The notes under the pieces are model-generated. The model was not told the DNA's origin. It did no database searches and saw only the letters and a program-made list of their open reading frames with translations. The position numbers and the translations under genes are program-made. 5,679 bases of DNA from RGIG1995 sp045645205 (GTDB lineage Bacteria; Bacillota; Clostridia; Oscillospirales; CAG-272): positions 1 to 5,679 of the forward strand of contig JAZRIJ010000077.1 of NCBI GenBank assembly GCA_045645205.1, given 5' to 3'. Shown here piece by piece: positions 1 to 5,295 of the stretch. Positions within the stretch are counted from its first letter, which is position 1. Every line of letters begins with the position of its first letter.

Positions 1-44
1 GGTAAAAAAATTCTTTTTTCTTTTGAAAATTGTTATATAGGTAA

Positions 45-73
45 TTGACAATTTTAATAATATTCTGTATAAT
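45..73 (+). promoter_or_regulatory. Sigma-A type promoter of the leader ORF and pur operon
   Basis: TTGACA (45-50) and TATAAT (68-73) both match the vegetative sigma consensus perfectly and are separated by exactly 17 bases. The DNA upstream (1-44) is A/T-rich with A and T runs, as in an UP element. Transcription would start near 80, about 30 bases before the leader ORF. No second convincing promoter is seen between here and purE, so this is probably the operon promoter. Confidence 0.9.
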
Positions 74-108
74 AATATTGTATTTTGTTTTGACGGAGGT
101 AATGCGGA

Positions 109-222
109 ATGACACGTAATATGTGCTGTTGCAGATCACATATAAACCACTCTACATCACAGCCTTGTTGCACCCATTTCGGCAAAACATCACACTATCA
201 CTGCACCTTAACACAGAAATAA
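109..222 (+). CDS. Cys/His-rich 37-residue small ORF, probable leader peptide
   Basis: This short ORF starts at ATG 109 behind a perfect GGAGGT (95-100) at 8-base spacing and ends at TAA 220-222. It begins MTRNMCCCRSH and has six cysteines in a CCC run (residues 6-8), a CC pair (20-21) and a single Cys (32), plus five histidines. About 30 percent of residues are Cys or His. It has no signal peptide or membrane segment. It sits between a consensus promoter and an intrinsic terminator whose stem starts 6 bases after the stop codon, which is the layout of a translational attenuator. Cys-rich leader peptides that sense cysteine supply are known from actinobacterial sulfur operons; a role in front of purine genes is my inference. 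The alternative is a free-standing small metal-binding protein with its own terminator. The ORF, start and signals are seen directly; the function is not established. Confidence 0.72.
   Translation: MTRNMCCCRSHINHSTSQPCCTHFGKTSHYHCTLTQK
119..143 (+). promoter_or_regulatory. RNA hairpin over the Cys-codon run of the leader ORF
   Basis: ATATGTG (119-125) is perfectly complementary to CACATAT (137-143). Inside it CTG (126-128) can pair with CAG (132-134). The hairpin covers the three consecutive Cys codons (124-132), so a ribosome moving over or stalled on them would melt it. A role in attenuation is inferred only. Confidence 0.4.
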
Positions 223-228
223 CCATAT

Positions 229-263
229 AAGGACATTCACAGCAGAATGTCCTTTTTGTGTTT
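229..263 (+). terminator. Intrinsic terminator between leader ORF and purE (putative attenuator)
   Basis: AAGGACATTC (229-238) and GAATGTCCTT (245-254) form a perfect 10-bp stem with a 6-base loop ACAGCA, followed by TTTTT and a further T-rich stretch to 263. It lies after the leader ORF and before the purE ribosome binding site, so transcription from the promoter at 45-73 must read through it to reach purE. The loop is complementary to TGCTGT at 124-129, two of the leader Cys codons. Confidence 0.85.
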
Positions 264-302
264 CAGCAAATCAATATCTACATATATCAGGAGGGCAACC
301 GT

Positions 303-800
303 ATGAAAAAGGTAGCTGTAATCATGGGAAGCGACAGCGATTTCCCCAAGGTAAAAAATTGTCTCGAAAAACTGAAATACTTCGGTATTCCTTTTGAAAC
401 TCACGTATATTCCGCGCACAGAACTCCCGACGAAGCGGCAAGCTTTGCAAGGAACGCAAAGTCAAACGGTTTTGGAGTTATTATCAGCGCGGCGGGGATG
501 GCGGCCCATCTCGGCGGTGTATTGGCAGCATATACGACACTTCCCGTTATAGGAATACCCGTAAAGAGCGCTTCTTTTGACGGAATGGACGCACTCCTTT
601 CTACCATAATGATGCCTCCCGGCGTACCCGTTGCAACCGTAGCGGTTGACGGTTGCGCAAATGCGGCTATCCTTGCGGCTCAGATAATCGCCCTTTCCGA
701 TGAAACTTTGGCTAAAAAGCTTGAAGACGAAAAAATCAAAATGGCTGAAGGTGTCAGAGCAAAGGACGCAAAAATACAGGAAGAAATCAAAAATATATAA
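303..800 (+). CDS. purE: 5-(carboxyamino)imidazole ribonucleotide mutase, class I PurE
   Basis: PurE forms 4-carboxy-AIR, a middle step of cytoplasmic purine synthesis. Class I enzymes normally rearrange the N5-CAIR made by PurK. The 165-residue product is of usual length and shows the phosphate-binding MGSDSD (residues 8-13), SAHRTPD (37-43) with the catalytic His39 (His45 in E. coli), and AGMAAHLGG (64-72) in place of the usual AGGAAHLPG. The loop VDGCANAA (115-122) is two residues shorter than the E. coli IGKAGAANAA; I recall similar short loops in clostridial PurE. An in-frame GTG at 258 would add 15 residues, but ATG 303 has AGGAGGG (289-295) at ideal spacing and GTG 258 lies in the terminator U-tract, so 303 is the start. 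It is the first gene of the operon, 35 bases before purF. No purK is in the window, so the CAIR source is open. Confidence 0.95.
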   Translation: MKKVAVIMGSDSDFPKVKNCLEKLKYFGIPFETHVYSAHRTPDEAASFARNAKSNGFGVIISAAGMAAHLGGVLAAYTTLPVIGIPVKSASFDGMDALLSTIMMPPGVPVATVAVDGCANAAILAAQIIALSDETLAKKLEDEKIKMAEGVRAKDAKIQEEIKNI

Positions 801-835
801 GATTTTCGGGCAACAAAATCGGAGGAAAATAATTT

Positions 836-2224
836 ATGTTTGGAAATATCCATGAAGAATGCGGTGTATTCGGCATTTTTGACCCATCAAAGAAAATTAA
901 TGTAACACAGACTACATATTCAGGCCTCTATGCTCTCCAGCACAGAGGACAGCAGAGCTGCGGTATTGCCGTTAATAACAACGGTATGATATATAACCAC
1001 AATGATGAGGGTCTGCTTAACGAAGTATTCAACGAAATGATACTTAATTACCTCAAGGGTAATATAGCAATAGGTCATGTACGTTATGCAAATTCGGAGA
1101 ACAAAGGAAGAGAAAACAACCTTCCCTATGTTTCAAAGTACACCAAAGGTCAGATCGCAGTATCATACAACGGCTCGTTGGTAGGAGCAAATGAAATAAG
1201 AATGAATCTCGAAGATTCCGGCGCTATGTTCCACACCAATTCCGATGCTGAAATTATCGCGTATATGGTATCTCGCGAAAGACTTAAGACAGTATCCACA
1301 GAACAGGCGCTCATCAACATTATGGACAGACTTTCGGGCGCATACTCCGTAGTTATAATGACACCGAACAAGCTTATTGCCGCAAGAGATCCAAAAGGAT
1401 TCCGTCCTCTTTGTATGGGTTCGCTCGGCGATGCGGTCATATTCGCCTCCGAATCGTGCGCCATTGATGCTGTCGGCGGTAAATTTATCCGCGATATACA
1501 GCCCGGAGAGGTTGTTGCAGTAACAAAAGACGGCGTTGAATCTTACATTGAAAAGTGCGGTCAAAAGACGACCAGCTGTATTTTTGAGCACATTTACTTC
1601 GCAAGACCCGACTCTGTGTTAGACGGACAGAGCGTACATTTTGCAAGACAGGAAGCGGGTAAATGCCTCGCAAAAAGAGATGATAAAAATATAGCCGACA
1701 TTGTTATAGGTGTACCCGACAGCGGTATCGACGCGGCTTTGGGTTATGCCGCAGAATCGGGCATTCCCTACGGCATCGGCTTAAATAAGAACCGTTATAT
1801 CGGCAGAACATTTATACAGACCGGTCAAGGCGAAAGAGAAAACCTTGTACGACTCAAGCTCAATCCTATGCCCTCGGTACTTAAAGGCAAGCGCGTTGTC
1901 GTTGTTGACGACTCTATCGTAAGAGGAACTACCTGTGCGCACCTTATAGAGCTTATACGCCATGCAGGCGCAACCGAAGTACATTTCCGCATATCGTCTC
2001 CCCCCTTCCTTAACCCTTGTTATTTCGGCACAGACATAGCTTCAAGAGACAAGCTTATTGCGTGCCGTCTCACACTTGAAGAAATAAGAAAAGAGATAGG
2101 CGCAGACTCCCTTGCATACCTTGCCATAGAAGATCTGAAGCAAATAGTAAAAGACTCAAACCTGGAATTCTGCGATGCCTGCTTTACCGGCAACTATCCT
2201 GTACACGTTCCGGGAGAAAACTGA
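836..2224 (+). CDS. purF: Amidophosphoribosyltransferase, [4Fe-4S] type with propeptide
   Basis: PurF makes 5-phosphoribosylamine from PRPP and glutamine, the first committed and usually feedback-inhibited step of purine synthesis. The product has 462 residues. An 8-residue propeptide (MFGNIHEE) precedes the nucleophile Cys9 of CGVFGIF. The N-terminal glutaminase domain shows LQHRGQ (34-39), Arg83, Asn112-Gly113 and Asp137 of NSDAE. The C-terminal phosphoribosyltransferase domain carries VVVVDDSIVRGTT (354-366). Cys248, Cys395, Cys446 and Cys449 line up with the four [4Fe-4S] ligands of the Bacillus subtilis enzyme, the last two in CDACF. Some conserved glutaminase positions differ: RGQQ for RGQE, YNGSL for HNGNL, and NNLP where NxQP is usual. 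ATG 836 has GGAGG (821-825) 10 bases upstream. The stop codon is one base before the purN start, implying translational coupling. Confidence 0.96.
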   Translation: MFGNIHEECGVFGIFDPSKKINVTQTTYSGLYALQHRGQQSCGIAVNNNGMIYNHNDEGLLNEVFNEMILNYLKGNIAIGHVRYANSENKGRENNLPYVSKYTKGQIAVSYNGSLVGANEIRMNLEDSGAMFHTNSDAEIIAYMVSRERLKTVSTEQALINIMDRLSGAYSVVIMTPNKLIAARDPKGFRPLCMGSLGDAVIFASESCAIDAVGGKFIRDIQPGEVVAVTKDGVESYIEKCGQKTTSCIFEHIYFARPDSVLDGQSVHFARQEAGKCLAKRDDKNIADIVIGVPDSGIDAALGYAAESGIPYGIGLNKNRYIGRTFIQTGQGERENLVRLKLNPMPSVLKGKRVVVVDDSIVRGTTCAHLIELIRHAGATEVHFRISSPPFLNPCYFGTDIASRDKLIACRLTLEEIRKEIGADSLAYLAIEDLKQIVKDSNLEFCDACFTGNYPVHVPGEN

Positions 2225-2225
2225 T

Positions 2226-2849
2226 ATGAAGACAAAAAATATTGCCGTTCTCGTTTCGGGCGGCGGCACAAATCTGCAGGCTATTATTGATGCATATAAT
2301 AACGGCAAGATAACAAACGGAAATCTTGCATTGGTACTTTCAAGCAACCCAAATGCTTACGCTCTTGAAAGGGCGGCAAACAACGGTATTGAAAGCTGTG
2401 TTATCCAAAAAGGAGAAGACAGAGAAGCTTTCTCAGATGCCATCTTAAACAAGCTTGAAGAATATGACATAGATATTATTGTACTTGCCGGCTTTATGCA
2501 TATTCTCAGTGGAAAGATAATCGACAGATATAAAAATAAGATACTTAACGTTCATCCCGCGCTAATTCCAAGCTTTTGCGGAGAAGGATTTTACGGTCTT
2601 CGTGTACATAAGGCAGCTTTGGAAAAAGGTGTAAAGGTTACGGGAGCAACAGTCCATTTTGTAAACGAAATTGCTGACGGCGGGCCTATTATTCTCCAGA
2701 AAGCAGTCTACATCGAAGAAAATGACACCCCCGAAACACTACAGAGACGTGTCATGGAAAACGCCGAGTGGGAAATTCTGCCGAAGGCGCTTGATCTTCT
2801 TTGCAACGAGAAGCTTACGGTGGAAAACAATATTGTAAAAATAAAATAA
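2226..2849 (+). CDS. purN: Phosphoribosylglycinamide formyltransferase (GART)
   Basis: PurN transfers a formyl group from 10-formyl-tetrahydrofolate to glycinamide ribonucleotide in the cytoplasm. The 207-residue protein has the GAR phosphate-binding SGGGTNLQA (residues 11-19) and the catalytic triad Asn108, His110 (NVHPALIPSF) and Asp151 (ADGGPI), so it should be active. Folate binding is expected around 85-145. ATG 2226 is chosen over an in-frame upstream ATG at 2175, which lies inside purF, because GGGAG (2212-2216) sits 9 bases before it and the canonical N-terminus MKTKNIAVLVSGGG begins there. One base separates it from the purF stop codon. It lies directly after purF, where purM (the usual neighbour in Clostridia) would be expected. 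Confidence 0.95.
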   Translation: MKTKNIAVLVSGGGTNLQAIIDAYNNGKITNGNLALVLSSNPNAYALERAANNGIESCVIQKGEDREAFSDAILNKLEEYDIDIIVLAGFMHILSGKIIDRYKNKILNVHPALIPSFCGEGFYGLRVHKAALEKGVKVTGATVHFVNEIADGGPIILQKAVYIEENDTPETLQRRVMENAEWEILPKALDLLCNEKLTVENNIVKIK

Positions 2850-2878
2850 TATAAACCATACAGAGAGGTAAGAAAAAC

Positions 2879-4429
2879 ATGAAAAAACGCGCTATAATCA
2901 GCTTGTCCGACAAAACAAGCGTTGTTGAATTTGCTCGTCGCCTTGAAAAACTGGGTTATGAAATTCTTTCAACAGGAGGTACTGCAAAAACTCTGACAGA
3001 TAACGGAATTGCTGTTACAAATGTTTCCGACATTACAGGCTTCCCCGAGTGTCTCGACGGTCGTGTAAAGACACTTCACCCCATGATACATGCAGGCATT
3101 CTTGCTATGAGAGACAATCCCGAACACATGAAACAGATAGAAGATTTAGGAGTTACTCCCATTGACATTGTCGCTATCAACCTCTATCCCTTTAAGGAAA
3201 CGATTTTGAAAGACAGTGTTACACGCGAAGATGCTATCGAAAACATTGATATCGGCGGACCTACAATGCTTCGCGCGGCGGCAAAAAACTGGCAAGACGT
3301 TGCTGTTATCGTTGACCCTGTTGACTACGATACCGTAACAGGTGAACTTGAGGCTAACGGTGAGGTTTCAAAAGATACAAAGCTTAAGCTTTCTTATAAA
3401 GTATTTGAACACACAGCCGCTTATGATACTCTTATTTCGGGTTATCTCAGAAAAGAAAGCGGTATGCCCTGCTTCCCCGAAAAGCTTTCTCTTACATATG
3501 AAAAGGTAAGCGAAATGCGTTACGGCGAAAATCCCCATCAGGCAGCAGCCTTCTACCGCGAAGTAGGCAAAGGCTTTGAGGGCACATTGGCGGCGGCTGA
3601 ACAGCTCAACGGAAAAGAACTTTCCTATAATAATATTAATGATGCAAACGGCGCTCTCGATACAATCAAAGAATTTGGAGATGATATATGCTGTGTTGCT
3701 CTCAAGCACGCTAATCCCTGCGGTGTTGGTATCGGCGACTCTGTTTATGAAGCATACATGAGAGCATACGAGGCTGACCCTGTATCCATATTCGGCGGTA
3801 TTGTTGCATTCAACCGCACGGTTGACTCCAAGACTGCGCAGGAGCTTGCAAAAATATTCCTTGAAATAATTATTGCTCCCGATTATGATGCCGAAGCTCT
3901 CCAGATACTTTGCGCAAAGAAAAACCTCCGTGTTCTCCGTCTCCCTGAGATTGCAACTCCCAACAGAAAAGAAATGTTTGATATGAAGAAGGTTGCCGGC
4001 GGTCTTCTCGTTCAAGAGCTTAACACCGAAATGTATGATGATGCAGATGTTAAGGTCGTAACAGAAAAAGCTCCCTCTGCAGAAGAGCTTCGTGATATGA
4101 AGTTTGCAATGAAGGTTGTTAAGCATACAAAATCCAACGGCATTACCCTTGCAAAGAACGGTGCAACAGTAGGCATCGGCCCCGGTCAGACAAACAGAAT
4201 TACAGCGCTTGAATTAGCTATCAAGTACGGCGGCGAAAAGGTTAAGGGAAGCGTTATGGCAAGTGATGCATTCTTCCCCTTCTCAGACTGTGTTGAAGCC
4301 GCTCACAAGGCGGGTATAACCGCTATCATTCAGCCCGGAGGAAGCATACGCGACCAAGACTCCATTGATGCCTGCAACAAGTACGGCATTTCAATGGTAT
4401 TTACAGGCAAGAGACACTTTAAGCATTAA
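2879..4429 (+). CDS. purH: Bifunctional AICAR formyltransferase / IMP cyclohydrolase
   Basis: PurH carries out the last two steps to IMP: formylation of AICAR with 10-formyl-tetrahydrofolate, then ring closure. At 516 residues it is full length. The N-terminal MGS-like IMP cyclohydrolase domain (about 1-195) shows STGGTAKTL (31-39), DGRVKTLHP (60-68) and DIGGPTMLRAAAKN (124-137). The C-terminal formyltransferase domain (about 200-516) shows RYGENPHQ (214-221), the catalytic Lys276-His277 in LKHANPCG, KHTKSN (415-420), GIGPGQTNR (432-440) and IIQPGGSIRD (483-492). ATG 2879 follows AGAGAGG (2862-2868) at 10 bases, 29 bases after purN. It is the last operon gene: a structured RNA ending in an intrinsic terminator begins 6 bases after the stop codon. 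Confidence 0.97.
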   Translation: MKKRAIISLSDKTSVVEFARRLEKLGYEILSTGGTAKTLTDNGIAVTNVSDITGFPECLDGRVKTLHPMIHAGILAMRDNPEHMKQIEDLGVTPIDIVAINLYPFKETILKDSVTREDAIENIDIGGPTMLRAAAKNWQDVAVIVDPVDYDTVTGELEANGEVSKDTKLKLSYKVFEHTAAYDTLISGYLRKESGMPCFPEKLSLTYEKVSEMRYGENPHQAAAFYREVGKGFEGTLAAAEQLNGKELSYNNINDANGALDTIKEFGDDICCVALKHANPCGVGIGDSVYEAYMRAYEADPVSIFGGIVAFNRTVDSKTAQELAKIFLEIIIAPDYDAEALQILCAKKNLRVLRLPEIATPNRKEMFDMKKVAGGLLVQELNTEMYDDADVKVVTEKAPSAEELRDMKFAMKVVKHTKSNGITLAKNGATVGIGPGQTNRITALELAIKYGGEKVKGSVMASDAFFPFSDCVEAAHKAGITAIIQPGGSIRDQDSIDACNKYGISMVFTGKRHFKH

Positions 4430-4435
4430 TAATAT

Positions 4436-4550
4436 AAAAAAACACATTTTCCTCTTTTTAGCATTCTCAAATATTATGCCTAAAAGTTGTGTCGCAGCAA
4501 TCGGAGCAATGTGTTTTTCGGGCGCGTTAACTTCGGTTGCGCGCCTTTTT
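4436..4550 (+). ncRNA. Structured RNA element, copy 1 (3' end of the pur transcript)
   Basis: This is a three-helix RNA ending in a terminator. P1 pairs 4438-4452 with 4503-4518 (15 pairs, Cys-codon-independent, bulged C4507). P2 pairs 4456-4464 with 4476-4485 (bulged C4479, 11-base loop 4465-4475). P3 is a small hairpin at 4487-4500. A G+C-rich terminator follows after two bases. Copy 2 at 5348-5460 has the same fold at exactly 910 bases distance. The 69 bases 4482-4550 match copy 2 with only two changes, and the more divergent 5' half keeps its pairing through compensatory changes. No promoter is evident just upstream, so it is probably made as the 3' untranslated end of the purine mRNA and might be released by processing. 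I do not recognise the family. Confidence 0.72.
4521..4550 (+). terminator. Intrinsic terminator of the pur operon
   Basis: GGCGCG (4521-4526) pairs with CGCGCC (4540-4545). The stem continues as AAC/GTT closed by a TTCG tetraloop and is followed by TTTTT (4546-4550). It ends RNA copy 1 and so the purEFNH transcript. Confidence 0.92.
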
Positions 4551-4617
4551 CTTATACTACATTTGAAATTCCTCTCCCGGTCTTATCCTTTTGTGTCCAA
4601 ATCAAATTTTTCCAACA

Positions 4618-4665
4618 ATATGTACAAATAAAAACATAGCAGAAACTTCATCTAGACTTCCTCTG
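4618..4665. repeat. Dispersed repeat R, copy 1
   Basis: Bases 4621-4665, containing ACATAGCAGAAACTTC, match 5181-5225 at about 39 of 45 positions. A third partial copy lies at 4733-4756. This copy runs straight into the palindromic repeat that starts at 4657. It has no coding signal and is probably part of a genome-wide intergenic repeat. Confidence 0.65.
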
Positions 4666-4710
4666 ACGAGGAAGGTGGCATTTCGCTTTAGCGGAATGAC
4701 GGAAGGAGAG
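4657..4710 (+). repeat. Palindromic dispersed repeat A, copy 1
   Basis: It holds two adjacent hairpins: CTTCCTC-TGAC-GAGGAAG (4657-4674, perfect 7 bp) and CATTTCGC-TTTA-GCGGAATG (4679-4698). The framework GGTGGC, hairpin, GACGG(A/G)AGGAGAG also occurs on the minus strand of 4818-4866 with a different inner hairpin. It resembles the REP/MITE-like repeats I associate with gut Clostridia. Confidence 0.6.
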
Positions 4711-4732
4711 AAAAGCAAATGCCTTGTGCTAA

Positions 4733-4756
4733 TAAAATATAGCAGAAACGTTGTCT
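4733..4756. repeat. Dispersed repeat R, partial copy
   Basis: The stretch ATAGCAGAAAC followed by TTGTCTTGA shares the core of the repeats at 4618 and 5178 but diverges on both sides. It may be an eroded fragment. Confidence 0.4.
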
Positions 4757-4800
4757 TGATGTCGTATAAGTTGTCGTGTGGGACACGTAACGGTTCTGCT
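4741..4800. repeat. Imperfect inverted repeat with inner hairpin
   Basis: AGCAGAAACG (4741-4750) pairs with CGGTTCTGCT (4791-4800) at nine of ten positions. Inside it CGTGT-GGG-ACACG (4775-4787) is a perfect hairpin. The left arm uses the core of repeat R. Its function is unknown. Confidence 0.4.
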
Positions 4801-4805
4801 AATTA

Positions 4806-4888
4806 AAAAGGCACGCACTCTCCTCCCGTCTGCCTACGGCAGCCACCCTCCCCCACAGGAGAGGGCAAAAAAAGTCTCTGCGTGCTTT
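4806..4888 (-). repeat. Palindromic dispersed repeat A, inverted copy; possible minus-strand terminator
   Basis: Three nested stems are visible: GCACGCA/TGCGTGC (4811-4817 with 4879-4885), CTCTCCT/AGGAGAG (4818-4824 with 4857-4863) and CTGCC-TAC-GGCAG (4830-4842). Read on the minus strand, the outer stem is followed by a run of five T, so it could act as an intrinsic terminator for leftward transcription. The minus-strand sequence of 4818-4866 shares the repeat A framework with 4657-4710. Confidence 0.6.
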
Positions 4889-4911
4889 ATGTATACTAAC
4901 AGAGGTGAAGT

Positions 4912-4989
4912 ATGTGTTTATTAGCTTGTCGCTTTGATACACCGACAGAAAAGGGCAAGAGTAAGTGCAAACTATTTGAATGTACATAG
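4912..4989 (+). CDS. Doubtful 25-residue ORF with four cysteines
   Basis: ATG 4912 is preceded by GAGGTGA (4902-4908), a good Shine-Dalgarno match, and the frame ends at TAG 4987-4989. The peptide starts MCLLACRF, ends KCKLFECT and has four cysteines among 25 residues. There is no clear promoter (TATACT at 4892-4897 lacks a -35 and is too close), it sits among dispersed repeats, and no family is recognised. It may be chance. Confidence 0.2.
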   Translation: MCLLACRFDTPTEKGKSKCKLFECT

Positions 4990-5013
4990 AAGTAAAGTAT
5001 GCAAAAACTTAAT

Positions 5014-5081
5014 GGGATTTTTCGACTCGCCTTAAAATTTGGCGCAAAACATTAGTTTGCATTGGCTCGCTCAAAATGACC
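5014..5081 (+). repeat. Eroded dispersed repeat C, copy 1
   Basis: Its ends, GGGATTTTTCGACTCGC (5014-5030) and TCGCTCAAAATGAC (5067-5080), resemble the ends of the minus strand of 5125-5170 (GAGATCCTTCGGCTTCG and TCGCTCAGGATGAC). The middle differs. It forms an inverted pair with that copy, 44 bases apart. Confidence 0.5.
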
Positions 5082-5124
5082 GAACTGTGTTCTTCATATT
5101 AAGCGTAGATACATTATCTTTATT

Positions 5125-5170
5125 GTCATCCTGAGCGAAGAGGGCAACGCCCTCGAAGCCGAAGGATCTC
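5125..5170 (-). repeat. Dispersed repeat C, copy 2 (GATCCTTCGGC ... CTCAGGATGAC type)
   Basis: The plus strand shows GTCATCCTGAGCG at the left and CCGAAGGATCTC at the right. ATCCT/AGGAT pair as outer arms, and GAGGGC-AAC-GCCCTC (5140-5154) is a perfect inner hairpin. I recognise this sequence type as a widespread intergenic repeat in bacterial genomes. It adjoins repeat R copy 2. Confidence 0.65.
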
Positions 5171-5177
5171 ATAACTA

Positions 5178-5225
5178 CTATGCACAAACAAAAACATAGC
5201 AGAAACTTCGTCTTGGCTTCCTTTG
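5178..5225. repeat. Dispersed repeat R, copy 2
   Basis: Bases 5181-5225 match 4621-4665 at about 39 of 45 positions, including the uninterrupted core AAAAACATAGCAGAAACTTC. The match stops where copy 1 enters the hairpin of repeat A. Confidence 0.65.
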
Positions 5226-5260
5226 TGAAACAACAAATGATTATTTTTACTGCATAAATA

Positions 5261-5289
5261 TTGACTTTTTGCATATCCGATGTTATAAT
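5261..5289 (+). promoter_or_regulatory. Sigma-A promoter of the second structured RNA
   Basis: TTGACT (5261-5266) and TATAAT (5284-5289) are separated by 17 bases, and TG at 5281-5282 gives an extended -10. Start of transcription is expected near 5296. The only feature downstream before a terminator is RNA copy 2. Confidence 0.85.
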
Positions 5290-5295
5290 ATATTT

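Noticed and set aside
256..284. Second promoter directly before purE (TTGTGT-N17-TACATA)
   Set aside because: Both boxes are poor matches and the start would fall in the purE ribosome binding site.
80..300. Purine, PRPP or ZTP riboswitch in the purE leader
   Set aside because: I looked for the conserved cores of these riboswitches, which often precede pur genes, and found none; the leader is instead open as a 37-codon ORF with good initiation signals.
258..302. GTG start at 258 extending PurE by 15 residues
   Set aside because: It falls in the terminator U-tract with no Shine-Dalgarno, and the known PurE N-terminus begins at ATG 303.
3368..4126. Minus-strand ORF of 252 codons inside purH
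   Set aside because: It is antisense to the conserved purH frame, and its composition (Cys, Ile and Phe rich) is that of a shadow frame.
4365..4631. Plus-strand ORF of 88 codons running from purH through RNA copy 1, with a frame containing KSCVAAIGAMCFSGALTS
   Set aside because: In this frame both late differences between the two RNA copies are synonymous, which drew attention, but the start lies inside purH, no ribosome binding site precedes the internal ATG at 4476, the frame crosses a terminator, and an extra A in copy 2 puts its ATG in another frame. RNA structure explains the conservation better.
4618..5225. CRISPR array
   Set aside because: The repeats are few, of different families and orientations, and unevenly spaced, with no constant spacer length.
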